Shown: positions 1 to 9,428, counted from the first letter of the stretch. The stretch is DNA of 64,000 nucleotides from JAGDMJ01 sp963809695 (GCA_963809695.1 CAWEKI010000008.1:310001-374000); one strand, 5' to 3'. Translations and numbers: made by a program. The notes: generated by a model not told the origin, from the letters alone.

Positions 1-72
1 TATGCTGTGACGTTGCGGGAAAAGAACCCGGTGGCGCGGGAACTTGTGATACAGGCGGAACTGCGCTTCTAG
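1..72 (+). CDS. C-terminal end of an unidentified protein (partial)
   Basis: The window opens inside a plus-strand reading frame that stays open for 23 codons and stops with TAG at 70-72. The visible tail is charged and ends in ELRF. It is too short to assign a family. It is followed by about 120 bases without a gene, so it is probably the last gene of an upstream unit. Confidence 0.4.
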   Translation, partial: YAVTLREKNPVARELVIQAELRF

Positions 73-197
73 AGTTCGTCATTCTGCGCAAGTCTCAACT
101 CCTGTGTTTGCCTTCTCCAGAGCACTCTGGCTCTTTCACTTCGTTGCTCACAACCCCGCTTTGGCTTATATTCCCCTCAGAAATCCGGAGTACGCCA

Positions 198-431
198 ATG
201 GAGCTTCAAACGGGTCTTTGCGCTGTGCGGTCCTGGCAATGGTCGGACCGGGATTCTCTTGTCAAGCACGGCAACAATCGCAAGATCTGGATCAATGTCC
301 TTGACCGGTTTCCCTATCCCTACAGAAAGGAGGATGTGAAGCGGATCTCGGCGGAGATCGGCTATTGGCTTGGGGAGAAATTCTGGGGAAAAGAGATCAC
401 GACTGCTGCTCTTCGAGCCGTGACCCGGTGA
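198..431 (+). pseudogene. GNAT (RimJ/RimL-type) acetyltransferase remnant with internal deletion
   Basis: The 77-residue frame starts with the usual beginning of a RimJ/RimL-type N-acetyltransferase (a DRDSLVKHGNNRKIW-like stretch followed by DRFPYPY). After about 45 residues it jumps directly to the family's central IGYWLGEKFWG motif and ends after the AALRAVTR helix. A normal member is about 170-190 residues, has roughly 40-50 residues between these blocks (the acetyl-CoA-facing strands) and continues well past the end seen here. Both the middle and the C-terminus are therefore missing, and it cannot form a complete GNAT fold. The reading frame survives across the deletion junction. It lies 40 bases upstream of mnmA on the same strand. 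Family assignment rests on motif recognition only. Confidence 0.6.
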
Positions 432-471
432 GTGACGTTGTGCCGAAGGAGATTTTTCCCTATTTTATAAT

Positions 472-1593
472 ATGAGCGCCAAGAAGCGGATTGTTGTAGC
501 AATGAGCGGTGGTGTGGACTCTTCAGTCGTCGCAGCCATGCTGGCAACTGAGGGGCACGAGGTCATCGGGATCACCATCAAGACGTATGCCTACGAAGAT
601 GTGGGTGGTAACAGCGGGAATGAAAGCAGCTGTTGTTCGCTGGATGGCATCAACGACGCGCGTGCCGTTGCTGCCCAATTCAACTTTCCCCACTACGTCC
701 TGGACTTCGCCGAACCGTTCAACAACGCGGTAATCGAGGACTTTGTTGCGGAATACATGCGCGGCAGGACCCCCAATCCATGCGTCATCTGCAATCGGAA
801 GATCAAGTGGGAAGAATTGATCAGGAAAGCCGAGGCCCTCGGGGCCGACTGCATTGCAACCGGTCACTATGCGAAACTCCGCCGAATTCCGGAAACGGGG
901 CGTTTTGTGATTTCCCGCGGCCGCGACGGAGGCAAGGACCAATCCTACGCCCTCTGGGGTCTCACCCAGGCATCTCTTGCGCGAACCCTTTTTCCCCTTG
1001 CAGAATACATGAAGCCGGAAGTCCGCGCGCTCGGCGCGAAGCTTGGGGTGGCCGTTGCGGGAAAAGGGGAAAGCTTCGAGATCTGCTTCATCCCTGACAA
1101 CAACTATGAGCGGTTCCTCAAGGAGCGTATCCCGGGGTTGGAGCGGAAAGTGGCGGGAGGAGATATCGTTCAGGACGGCCGCGTCGTGGGACAACACCGC
1201 GGTTTTCCGTTCTACACGATCGGCCAGCGCCGGGGGATTGGCGTTGCGATGGGAGAGCCGATGTATGTGACCGGGATTGACCCCCGGAACAATCGGGTAG
1301 AGGTTGGGAATGAGAAAGCACTCTATCATACCGGGCTCGTCGCGCGCAGTGTCAACATGGTGAAGTACGAGCACTGTCCGGTCGGACTCCGCGTCAATGT
1401 GTGCATTCGTTACAAGGACAGCGGCGGAATGGGGATGGTGGAAGAGCTGCCAGACGGCCGGTTGAACGTACTGTTTGATGAGCCCCGGCGGGCCATTGCT
1501 CCGGGGCAGTCCGCCGTACTCTATGAGGGGGATGATCTGGTTGGCGGGGGAGTGATCGACCAGGTACTCGGCGATGCTCCCGTCTCGTCCTGA
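472..1593 (+). CDS. mnmA: tRNA-specific 2-thiouridylase MnmA
   Basis: This cytoplasmic enzyme adds sulfur to C2 of the wobble uridine in tRNA-Lys, -Glu and -Gln, using persulfide sulfur relayed from a cysteine desulfurase. The 373-residue length is normal. The N-terminal PP-loop motif SGGVDSS is at residues 12-18. The catalytic cysteine pair is present: Cys104 in TPNPCVICNR and Cys205 in GESFEICF. The tRNA-binding GHYAK block is at about 141. TATAAT (466-471) directly precedes the ATG, and a GAAGGAG sequence sits about 20 bases upstream, farther than an ideal ribosome binding site. The gene stands alone; the next genes run in the opposite direction. Sulfur could come from either desulfurase of the Suf operon at 21-30 kb (inference). 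Confidence 0.95.
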   Translation: MSAKKRIVVAMSGGVDSSVVAAMLATEGHEVIGITIKTYAYEDVGGNSGNESSCCSLDGINDARAVAAQFNFPHYVLDFAEPFNNAVIEDFVAEYMRGRTPNPCVICNRKIKWEELIRKAEALGADCIATGHYAKLRRIPETGRFVISRGRDGGKDQSYALWGLTQASLARTLFPLAEYMKPEVRALGAKLGVAVAGKGESFEICFIPDNNYERFLKERIPGLERKVAGGDIVQDGRVVGQHRGFPFYTIGQRRGIGVAMGEPMYVTGIDPRNNRVEVGNEKALYHTGLVARSVNMVKYEHCPVGLRVNVCIRYKDSGGMGMVEELPDGRLNVLFDEPRRAIAPGQSAVLYEGDDLVGGGVIDQVLGDAPVSS

Positions 1594-1670
1594 AATGCTT
1601 CGATTCAGGGCCTGTCAAATCTCAGACGTTTTGCCAAGGATGACGGCGGCAAGGATATCTCCCACCGCCG

Positions 1671-2519
1671 TCACTTCAGCCTGCCCAGCGCGAGCAGAAT
1701 GCCGTGCAGCAGTGCTTCAGGACGGGGAGGACAGCCCGGGATATAGACGTCCACCGGAACCACAGTGTCGACTCCGCCGCAGGAGGCATAACTTTTTCCA
1801 AATATCCCTCCGCTGATGGCACAGGCGCCCACCGCCACCACAAGCCGGGGCTCGGGCGTGGCCTTATACGTCTCTTTCAGTGCAAGTTCCATATTCCGCG
1901 TCACCGGCCCCGTCACAAGGAGCATGTCGGCATGGCGTGGTGACGCGACGAAGTGAATGCCAAACCGCTCAATGTCGTAGATCGCATTGTTTAGCGCAGT
2001 GATCTCGACTTCGCAACCGTTGCAGGAGCCGGCATCGACCTCCCGTATCTGGAGTGACCGCCCGAACCATTTGTCCACCTTCGCTTTGACCTCCGCACCG
2101 ATGTCTTCCAGGCTCCGTTTTTCGCCGGCTGTTCCCTGCGTTGCCATCTGCAGGAACTGCATCCTGCCATCGTTCAGCTCTCTGTACAGCGCTCGTGTCG
2201 TGAGCGCGTCCTTCCGCGCGGTGGCGAGTTGATACTCATTGCTGAGCGTGATCGCATCCGGACATGCGTCTTCACATGCGCCGCAAAAGATGCACGAGCC
2301 GTATGAAAGAGTAAGGAGCTTGTCGGCCTCTTTGCCATCGAGGTCCCGCAGGGTGATCGCATCGGTGGGGCAAGCGTCTGCGCACTCTCCGCACGCGGTG
2401 CACCGCGCAAAGTCGATCATGGGTGTACCGCGGAATCCCACCGGAGGCGCCGAAGCCTCATCCGGGTACGGCCTGGTCACCACCCCGGTGCGAATGGATT
2501 GTCGCAAGATCTTGAACAT
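1671..2519 (-). CDS. Group 4 hydrogenase-related small subunit fused to 2[4Fe-4S] ferredoxin
   Basis: Last gene of a six-gene minus-strand operon. Residues about 35-95 form a bacterial 2[4Fe-4S] ferredoxin (HycF/NuoI-like) with CTACGECADACP and CIFCGACEDACP. Residues about 150-282 form a NuoB/HycG-type small subunit with CNGCEVE, GACAISGGIFG and PGCPPRPEAL, so all four cysteines of the proximal [4Fe-4S] cluster are kept. In most relatives these are two separate proteins; here they are fused, which fixes the electron wire from ferredoxin to proximal cluster. The 282-residue length matches the sum of both parts. The start is 7 bases from the stop of the large-subunit gene. The protein should sit at the cytoplasmic face of the membrane arm. 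Confidence 0.85.
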   Translation of the reverse strand: MFKILRQSIRTGVVTRPYPDEASAPPVGFRGTPMIDFARCTACGECADACPTDAITLRDLDGKEADKLLTLSYGSCIFCGACEDACPDAITLSNEYQLATARKDALTTRALYRELNDGRMQFLQMATQGTAGEKRSLEDIGAEVKAKVDKWFGRSLQIREVDAGSCNGCEVEITALNNAIYDIERFGIHFVASPRHADMLLVTGPVTRNMELALKETYKATPEPRLVVAVGACAISGGIFGKSYASCGGVDTVVPVDVYIPGCPPRPEALLHGILLALGRLK

Positions 2520-2525
2520 GTCCTG

Positions 2526-4124
2526 TTATCGGTCGTTGCCGGAATATGAGAGATTGAAGCTCTTATTGATCACGGGAAAGTCAGGCACGATGTTATTCTG
2601 TACGGCGGCCGGTATCGCCCTCCAGTTATGAAATGATGGATCGGTGATCTTCCATCTGCCGATCGAACCGACACGGTCGGTTTTTACCCAGTGCACAATC
2701 TCGCCGCGCCAGCCTTCGACATAACCGAGCGCATGCCGGTTCGGGGGAATGACATGGGCTCCGGGCGTTCGGAACGGCTCTGCCTCATGTTGCCGCACCA
2801 ACTGCTCCAGCATGCGGAAGGACTGTTCGATTTCGTGAACCCTGACATTCAATCGTGCCAGCACATCGCCCTGCAGTTGATGCGCCACCGTGAACCTCAA
2901 ATGCGGATAGGCGCAATGGGGATGATCGCGGCGCAGGTCTCTGTCGATTCCCGATGCGCGCCCTGCCATTCCAACAATGCCAAGGCGAAACGCATCCTTC
3001 TGGCTGAGGCGTCCGGTCGTCTCGAGGCGATCAATCACCGAGGAGCTCGATTGTACGAGTGCAACGAGTTGCCGGAAGTCGTCGTGTACATGTACGGTGG
3101 TGTCCCGGAACGCCTGTCGTTTCTGCAGCGTGTCCTCGATTTCGCGCCGGATTCCTCCGATGGCAGCCATGCCGCGCAGGAGGCGGCTACCCGTGAGTAC
3201 CTCGTTCAGCCGCATCATGTCCTCTTTCAACCGAAAGGCCGTCGCGGCGCCGGTCGGAAATCCAATATCCAACAACAGCGCGCCGGTGTCGCCGATGTGG
3301 TTGAAGAGCCGTTCCAGTTCGAGCAACATGGTTCTGATGACAATGGCTCGCATTGGAGGGGTAATCCCGGCCAGGCGCTCGATGGCATGGCAGTAGGCAA
3401 GCGCATGACCAAATGACGTGTCTCCGGAGACCCGCTCGGCGAGAAAAACGCACTTCGCCGGTCTGGTTCCCTCGGCAATCTTCTCCGTGCCTTTGTGGGT
3501 GTAAAAGAGCTGTACGTCCAGTTTGATGATTGGCTCGCCGGCCACGCTGAATCGAAAATGCCCCGGCTCGATGATTCCGGCATGCACGGGGCCTACCGGG
3601 ATTTCGAAAATCCCTTCTCCTTCCACACGAGGAAAATCAAGCTTCCCGGCGACACGCGAAACGATGGATCGCGCATCGAAATCCTGCAGCATTGGGAGGA
3701 CATCCTCGGGCCAGTCTGGATGAGATGCGAGAGGATGAATATTGGGGAATGGGATGATTCCAAACCAGTCCCTGGTCTCTCGTTCGAACCAGTTGGCGGC
3801 TCCCAGCGTGCTGCTGATCGACGGAACTTCCATGTGGCGCGGGTCAACCGGAACGCGGAGGATGAGAAAGAGATCGTCCGCGGGTATGGAGAAGACGTAG
3901 TAGAGGAAGAGGAACCCTGCCTCCCGCCGCTCATCGCTGGCAACCAGCGTGGCGAATCGGGCTTTGAAGGACTTCTGAATGCCTGCGCACATGTCCTCCA
4001 GATCTCGAAGGGCGCCAGGTGCCAGCGTGATGTACAATTCGTTCGGCGCGAACGAGAGGTGAACCCGGATTCGATCCCCCCAGGTCATCTGCAGTTGTTC
4101 CAGGTACTTCTGTAATGGATTCAT
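2526..4124 (-). CDS. HycE/NuoCD-like large subunit lacking [NiFe] ligands (Ehr-type)
   Basis: The 532-residue protein has an N-terminal NuoC-like domain (about 1-160, with ERETRDWFGI) fused to a NuoD/hydrogenase large-subunit domain, as in HycE. The two CxxC motifs that bind Ni-Fe in true group 4 hydrogenases are replaced. The first reads RVSGDTSFGH at 231-240, with Ser233 and Thr236 in place of the cysteines. The C-terminal one reads LSYSGNDR at 525-532, with Ser526 and Gly529. The protein therefore cannot hold a [NiFe] centre. It fits the energy-converting hydrogenase related (Ehr) complexes, which are structural intermediates between hydrogenases and complex I. Its substrate is unknown. 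The intact fold and length argue against a pseudogene. Confidence 0.85.
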   Translation of the reverse strand: MNPLQKYLEQLQMTWGDRIRVHLSFAPNELYITLAPGALRDLEDMCAGIQKSFKARFATLVASDERREAGFLFLYYVFSIPADDLFLILRVPVDPRHMEVPSISSTLGAANWFERETRDWFGIIPFPNIHPLASHPDWPEDVLPMLQDFDARSIVSRVAGKLDFPRVEGEGIFEIPVGPVHAGIIEPGHFRFSVAGEPIIKLDVQLFYTHKGTEKIAEGTRPAKCVFLAERVSGDTSFGHALAYCHAIERLAGITPPMRAIVIRTMLLELERLFNHIGDTGALLLDIGFPTGAATAFRLKEDMMRLNEVLTGSRLLRGMAAIGGIRREIEDTLQKRQAFRDTTVHVHDDFRQLVALVQSSSSVIDRLETTGRLSQKDAFRLGIVGMAGRASGIDRDLRRDHPHCAYPHLRFTVAHQLQGDVLARLNVRVHEIEQSFRMLEQLVRQHEAEPFRTPGAHVIPPNRHALGYVEGWRGEIVHWVKTDRVGSIGRWKITDPSFHNWRAIPAAVQNNIVPDFPVINKSFNLSYSGNDR

Positions 4125-4154
4125 GGTGATGCTTTCTCCTGCACAAGAATACCG

Positions 4155-5627
4155 TTATTGCTGGAAGATTGCGACTGCTCTCTGAAGCAAGATGCGCAGC
4201 GGTTCCGGAATCCAGACGCCGAGAACCAAAAGAGCCGCAGCCAGTGCCCCGAGCAGGATAAGCGACGTCACATCAGCTTCACCGGTGCTGCGGATGGCTG
4301 TGACCGGACCCAGAACCATTCGTCCCGCATAATAGATGAACCCGCCAAACAGCGCGGTGACAAAGAGTATGAATGCCGAGCTTTCCCAGAGCGCACCGGC
4401 CGCAAATCCGGCGCTCACAATGGTGAATTCGCTGATAAAGAGGCCGAACGGCGGCCACCCAGTAACGGCAAAAATCCCGAGAAGGAACAACGTGGCGCTA
4501 AACGGGACCACGCTTGCTGCACCGGAGACGCGGCGGATGATCTTTGACCGATACGCGAGGCGGATATTACCGGCCGAAAGGAACACGAGCAGCTTCGCGA
4601 TCGCGTTGTTCACAAGATGGAGAAGAGCGCCAAAGTACGCAAACGGCGTGCCAATACCGAGGGCGAAGACTACGATTCCCACATGTTCGATGCTGGAATA
4701 CGCGAGCAGCCGCTTGTAATCCCGTTGCATGAGGACAAACGGGATCACGATCCCCATCGAGAGCAGTCCAAAAATAAGAAAGAGCGTCGAGACAAAAGCG
4801 CCGCCAACCGCACGCTGCACCAGGATGTGGAACCGCATCAGCGCGTAGAGGGCCACATTGACCAACCCCGCCGCCATGAGGGCGCTCACCGGGGTCGGCG
4901 CTTCACTGTATGCGTCCGGCTTCCATGTATGCATCGGCGCCAGCCCCGCCTTGGTTCCGAACCCGACAAGGATGAAAATGAATGCGAGTTTGAGAATCGT
5001 CGGATCGAGCTGCCCGGACACGGACACCAACGTGGACCAGTTCAGCGCGTTTGCCGAGGTTTGGACGACATGCAGAGCGGAGAAATATGTGAGTATGATG
5101 CCGAACAGGGCCAGCGCGATCCCCACCGAGCAAATGATCACGTATTTCCATGCAGCCTCCAGCGACCGTTCGCGGTCATACAGCGCCACGAGGAACGCCG
5201 TCGCCAGTGTCGTCGCTTCCGTGCCGATCCAGAGAAACCCCAGGTTGTTCGCCAGCAGGACGAACATCATCGTGAACACAAATGCGTTGAACAGGAGATA
5301 ATACAGACGTATCTCACGGCCGCTGATCTTCCCTTCACGCGACAGCCGCCTGAGATATCCAATGGAGTAGAGCGACGTCACCAGGGAGCTTCCTGAAACG
5401 ATCAGCGCGAGCAGGCTGGAAAGGGCGTCGGCATAGAACCAACCCCGGGGTGAGCTGAGCGTTGTCTGTTCCAGCACGGCGGTGGCAAGCCAAAAGGAAG
5501 CGCCGAAGGTTACCGCATTGGCGATCCACGTTGCCGTTTCAAGCCAGGTGACCCTCTTCTCTATCCCGCAATACGCCGAGGCGATCAAGGGGACGCAGAG
5601 GAGAACGGAAAAGAGAACGATGGTCAA
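4155..5627 (-). CDS. Antiporter-like membrane subunit (HyfF/NuoN-like)
   Basis: A 490-residue polytopic membrane protein of the complex I/Mrp antiporter family. Visible family features are the PMHTWKPDAYSEAPTPVSALMA segment with its lysine and glutamate, and a charged DYKRLLAYSSIEHVG helix start, both characteristic of NuoL/M/N and HyfF/HycC proteins. About 14 hydrophobic segments are present. It should form part of the ion-translocating arm of the Ehr-like complex. It overlaps the upstream gene by 4 bases (stop/start overlap at 5624-5627), which suggests translational coupling, and is followed after 30 bases by the large-subunit gene. Confidence 0.85.
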   Translation of the reverse strand: MTIVLFSVLLCVPLIASAYCGIEKRVTWLETATWIANAVTFGASFWLATAVLEQTTLSSPRGWFYADALSSLLALIVSGSSLVTSLYSIGYLRRLSREGKISGREIRLYYLLFNAFVFTMMFVLLANNLGFLWIGTEATTLATAFLVALYDRERSLEAAWKYVIICSVGIALALFGIILTYFSALHVVQTSANALNWSTLVSVSGQLDPTILKLAFIFILVGFGTKAGLAPMHTWKPDAYSEAPTPVSALMAAGLVNVALYALMRFHILVQRAVGGAFVSTLFLIFGLLSMGIVIPFVLMQRDYKRLLAYSSIEHVGIVVFALGIGTPFAYFGALLHLVNNAIAKLLVFLSAGNIRLAYRSKIIRRVSGAASVVPFSATLFLLGIFAVTGWPPFGLFISEFTIVSAGFAAGALWESSAFILFVTALFGGFIYYAGRMVLGPVTAIRSTGEADVTSLILLGALAAALLVLGVWIPEPLRILLQRAVAIFQQ

Positions 5628-6298
5628 TGCCGCAGGCTCCTCAGTGTGTCCATGCTGATGCTCTCAAATGTCCTGTTGATGCGGTACATGAAGACTCCCA
5701 GAATCAGCGCTGCCATCAGGATGTCGAAGAAGATGCCCACTTCGACGATCATGGGCATACCATACGTGATAGCGAGGCCCGAAAGAAACAAGCCGTTTTC
5801 CATTGTCAACAACCCGATGAGCTGGGTGAGCGCCTTCTTGCGTGCGATCATGATGAACAGCCCGATCAAGATCATGGCGATGGATGCTGGAAGCACACGG
5901 GATACTCCCAGCGTGTTTCCATGCTGTGCGTTCAGGATCGGCTGCGCGACGGAGTCGGCCACAATCACCAGTCCCCCACAGATCAGCAGCGAGACCGTGA
6001 CATTGATCGTGAAATCAATCTCTTTCCTGGCCTTGATGGCGTCGGTGACCTTATTCAGCACGAAAGGGATAGCCACGACCTTGACGATGATCGTGAGGAT
6101 TGCGGCGGTCAGGATGTGCATTTCACCGTATCCGATGGCCACGAGCAGCGCGACTCCTGCAAGGAAGAAGGACTGCAGCGAGAACAACCGGACGTAAAAG
6201 GTCAGGCTCCTGCTGGAGACGATGAGGAACGCGGTCACCAGAATCATCGCGGCCAGGATATCGATATACTGGCTTATGGTGTATGCGCCCGGACCCAT
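5624..6298 (-). CDS. HyfE/NuoK-like membrane subunit
   Basis: A 224-residue integral membrane protein with about six hydrophobic helices. It resembles HyfE, a subunit of hydrogenase-4-type complexes whose C-terminal half is related to NuoK. A short MENGLFLSGLA segment matches the glutamate-containing helix of the family. It lies between the HyfC-like and HyfF-like genes, the same order as in hyf and ehr operons. It probably contributes to the proton or sodium path of the membrane arm. Only 6 bases separate it from the upstream gene and it overlaps the downstream one by 4 bases. Confidence 0.8.
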   Translation of the reverse strand: MGPGAYTISQYIDILAAMILVTAFLIVSSRSLTFYVRLFSLQSFFLAGVALLVAIGYGEMHILTAAILTIIVKVVAIPFVLNKVTDAIKARKEIDFTINVTVSLLICGGLVIVADSVAQPILNAQHGNTLGVSRVLPASIAMILIGLFIMIARKKALTQLIGLLTMENGLFLSGLAITYGMPMIVEVGIFFDILMAALILGVFMYRINRTFESISMDTLRSLRH

Positions 6299-6304
6299 GG
6301 ATGA

Positions 6305-7261
6305 CTATGCTCCCACGATGAAATACAGTATCAATGCCAGGAGGGAGAGGATGAACGCCACCATCAGGAACTCCGGCACGCGGAACAGGCGCAGTTTGGC
6401 GTTGGTTGACTCCACCACGGCTATCACGACAGCCAGCACCAGCGTTTTCCCGGCAATGGCGAGAAGGGCAACCAGGAGCGCTGCCGGCGAGAGGTGCGTG
6501 GCCATCCCCATCGGAAAGAACATGTTCGAGAGCAGGGCGAGGAATATCAGCAGTTTCATCTGCGACGCCCATTCAATGAGCGCAAGATACCGTCCCGAAT
6601 ACTCCAGGACCATCGCCTCGTGAATCATGGTCAATTCCAGGTGCGTCGCGGGGTTGTCCACCGGAATCCGGCCGGTCTCCGCAAGGGTGACAATGAATAG
6701 TCCCGCAAAGGCGAGTATATGGGACGGGTTTACGGCTGAGGCGGGAGTTGTAGAGAGGCTTGCCACGATCGTGCTCAGGTTCGTGGAGCCTGCCGTGACC
6801 GAGACGGTAAAAATGGCGAGCATCATTGCCGGCTCAACGATGGCCGCGATCGACATTTCACGGCTGGAGCCGAGGCCGCCGAAGGCGGTGCCCGTATCCA
6901 GACCGGCCAGCGCCAGGAAAAATCGCCCGAGGGCGAAGAGGTACACCACAGTGATGATATCGCCGGCCCAGTGCATCGGCACCGGGGAGAACAGCGTGGG
7001 GACGAGGACCACGATCACTAGTGTGGTCGCGAAAAGGACATACGGTGTCGCGCGGAAGATCCACGATGCCGTCGATGGGATGACCACCCCTTTGCGGAAC
7101 AGCTTCTGAAGGTCACGATAGGGCTGCATGATGGGCGCTCCCTTGCGGTTCTGCAGCCTCGCCTTCGTCTTCTTGATGATTCCAGTCACAAGCGGAGCGA
7201 AGCACAGCGCGAGGACGATCTGCGCAAGCACGGCTCCGAAGTCCGCGAGAATGGTGATCAT
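6305..7261 (-). CDS. HyfC/HycD/NuoH-like membrane subunit
   Basis: A 318-residue membrane protein of the NuoH/HycD family, which anchors the soluble arm to the membrane. Family features include the early cytoplasmic loop TKARLQNRKGAPIMQPYRDL, the GLDTGTAFGGLGSSREM loop (residues about 115-131), and ETGRIPVDNPATHLELTMIHE with its acidic residues. The length and eight-helix pattern are normal. In the complex it would lie beneath the modified large subunit and couple redox chemistry to ion transport. It sits 24 bases downstream of the HyfB-like gene in the same operon. Confidence 0.9.
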   Translation of the reverse strand: MITILADFGAVLAQIVLALCFAPLVTGIIKKTKARLQNRKGAPIMQPYRDLQKLFRKGVVIPSTASWIFRATPYVLFATTLVIVVLVPTLFSPVPMHWAGDIITVVYLFALGRFFLALAGLDTGTAFGGLGSSREMSIAAIVEPAMMLAIFTVSVTAGSTNLSTIVASLSTTPASAVNPSHILAFAGLFIVTLAETGRIPVDNPATHLELTMIHEAMVLEYSGRYLALIEWASQMKLLIFLALLSNMFFPMGMATHLSPAALLVALLAIAGKTLVLAVVIAVVESTNAKLRLFRVPEFLMVAFILSLLALILYFIVGA

Positions 7262-7285
7262 GGATTTCCCTCTGGTTCTCTCATC

Positions 7286-9334
7286 TCATCGGGCAAGCAT
7301 CAACAGGAGTATCAGGGTGATAAAAATATACGCCAGGTAGCTCTGGATGTTTCCGGCCTGTATCCGGCGCAGCCGCAGCGATAAGCGCATCACGAACTGG
7401 TTGAGCGGCTTGTACATGAATCGCTCGAAGAGCGGCTCTGTCTTCAGCTCATAGCGGATATGCGATTGAAAATACGGGGAAGATTCCTCGGTGACTTCGA
7501 TCTCGTGCCGGGCCCGGAAAACGTTCGCAAAGATGAGCCGCAACGGTTTCGAGAAGCCGGTTGCCGTGTATTGCATCCGGGAGCCGACGCTTTCGAGTCC
7601 GCACGCCCAAACGCCGGATGTGCGCGCGCGAAGGCGCCCTCCGAGGAGCAGCCCCAGACCGATAGGAAGCAGCATCGCCACAATGCCCATCACGGCCAGC
7701 GCCGGGGTGGATATGCTTGCCGCAGGGCTTTGAGAGATCATCAGCATGCCGTCCTTCATTCCCGCAAGTCCGGTGCCCGGCGCTCCCGCCAGAGACCGGA
7801 CTACAGGGTCAAGCATCGCCAAGACAAGCCCGGGTGCGATACCGAAAAGAAGACAGAGCACGGCGAGCCCTCCCATTGCCCCGAGCATCATTTTCTCCGG
7901 TTCATGGGCTGCGCTGGCGGCCTCGGAGCGTGGGAGACCAAGAAAGGTGATGCCAAACGCCTTGACAAAACAGGCAGCCGCCAGAGCTCCTGTCAGCGCA
8001 AGGAGCGCGACCGTGAGCGGTATTGCGATCTTGACCGCAAGACTGCCGATGGTAAAGCCCTGAAGCAATGCCTGAAAGGTCAACCATTCACTGACGAATC
8101 CGTTCAAGGGAGGAAGAGCGGAAATTGCGATCGACCCGATCAGGAACAAGCCTGCGGTGGCAGGGAGTCGCCGTATCAGGCCCCCGAGCTTTTCCATGTT
8201 TCTGGTTCCCGTTGCGCTGGCCACCGAGCCGGCGCCAAGGAACAAAAGCCCCTTGAACACTGCATGATTCAGCACGTGATAAAGGCCCGCAAGAAGAGCG
8301 AGCGCTGCCAGCGGGAGGTTCCCTGAGGCAGAGAACAGCATGGCCGCGCCAATGCCCATAAGGATGATGCCGATGTTCTCAATACTGTGGAATGCGAGCA
8401 ATCGTTTCAAGTCGTGCTCCATGAGCGCATACAGGACGCCGAGGACCGACGAGGTGACCGCCAGCACGAGCACGAGAATTCCCCACCATTCCGCACCGGG
8501 GCCGAGAATTCCAAAAAACACCCGCACCATTCCATAGATGCCCGTCTTGATCATGACACCGGACATCAACGCAGAAACGTTGCTCGGCGCAGCAGGGTGC
8601 GCTTCAGGAAGCCAGATGTGAAGCGGGATAATGCCTGCCTTGGTTCCAAACCCGATCAGGGCGCAAAGGAAGATGATGGTCTTGATGGAGTCAGGAATCT
8701 TCGCCCCCGCGCCGTGCAGCGCGCTGAAACTGAATGATCCCGTAGAAACGAACAACAGGAGGAACATGACAACAAGGAACGCCGTTCCTGCATGCGTCAT
8801 GATGACGTAGAGAAAACCCGCCCGTCGTGAGGACGCGCTTTCCTTGTCAAAAACGATCAGAAAGAATGTGGTCAGTGACATCACTTCCCAGAGGATCAGG
8901 AAGAGGACCGCATCGCCGGCGATCACGACGCCGGCCATCATGAGCAGGAACAGATTGTAGAGAAATGCGAGCAAGCCTGCTCTCCCGGCACCCGCCGCGT
9001 GGCGGGCATACCCCGGAGAGTACAGGGATACGAACGTACCGACGATCGAGATCACGAGCAGGAAAAAGGCGGAAAGAGGATCCAGGTGGAGCGACAATTC
9101 GCCGAAAGGAAGCACGTGCGGTAGTGCCACGTCCAGTGTCCGGCCGGAGAGGAGGATCGCCGCGGACAGCGTGGTACCAAGCACGGAGGAAGCAACTGCA
9201 GCACCGAATGCAATGGTGCTGCCGATTGTCCGCCATCGGGCCCGGCCCACGCCGAGCAAGCCTGCCAGGGCCCCTCCTGCGTAACCACCGATGACGAGGA
9301 ACAGAAGAATCTGAAGAGTCTCACCATCCATCAT
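7286..9334 (-). CDS. Large antiporter-like subunit (HyfB/NuoL-like)
   Basis: First gene of the minus-strand operon. The 682-residue protein is a Proton_antipo_M family subunit: it has the PLHIWLPEAHPAAPSNVSAL segment and the DLKRLLAFHSIENIGII segment typical of HyfB and NuoL/M, and about 14-16 hydrophobic helices. The C-terminal third carries the extended, partly amphipathic region seen in HyfB. Together with the HyfF-like subunit it gives the complex two antiporter modules. A short palindrome, GTATT-AC-AATAC (9335-9346), sits immediately upstream of the start and could be an operator, though this is speculative. Confidence 0.88.
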   Translation of the reverse strand: MMDGETLQILLFLVIGGYAGGALAGLLGVGRARWRTIGSTIAFGAAVASSVLGTTLSAAILLSGRTLDVALPHVLPFGELSLHLDPLSAFFLLVISIVGTFVSLYSPGYARHAAGAGRAGLLAFLYNLFLLMMAGVVIAGDAVLFLILWEVMSLTTFFLIVFDKESASSRRAGFLYVIMTHAGTAFLVVMFLLLFVSTGSFSFSALHGAGAKIPDSIKTIIFLCALIGFGTKAGIIPLHIWLPEAHPAAPSNVSALMSGVMIKTGIYGMVRVFFGILGPGAEWWGILVLVLAVTSSVLGVLYALMEHDLKRLLAFHSIENIGIILMGIGAAMLFSASGNLPLAALALLAGLYHVLNHAVFKGLLFLGAGSVASATGTRNMEKLGGLIRRLPATAGLFLIGSIAISALPPLNGFVSEWLTFQALLQGFTIGSLAVKIAIPLTVALLALTGALAAACFVKAFGITFLGLPRSEAASAAHEPEKMMLGAMGGLAVLCLLFGIAPGLVLAMLDPVVRSLAGAPGTGLAGMKDGMLMISQSPAASISTPALAVMGIVAMLLPIGLGLLLGGRLRARTSGVWACGLESVGSRMQYTATGFSKPLRLIFANVFRARHEIEVTEESSPYFQSHIRYELKTEPLFERFMYKPLNQFVMRLSLRLRRIQAGNIQSYLAYIFITLILLLMLAR

Positions 9335-9428
9335 GTATTACAATACTGATTATCTCTAACAATTTCAATGCGAGTTGATGTTCGGGATTCCCTTTCCTAT
9401 ATTACGCCATACAATTATTCCAACTTCC

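Noticed and set aside
523..1374. 283-residue minus-strand frame opposite mnmA
   Set aside because: Antisense shadow of a well-conserved gene with no signal or motif of its own.
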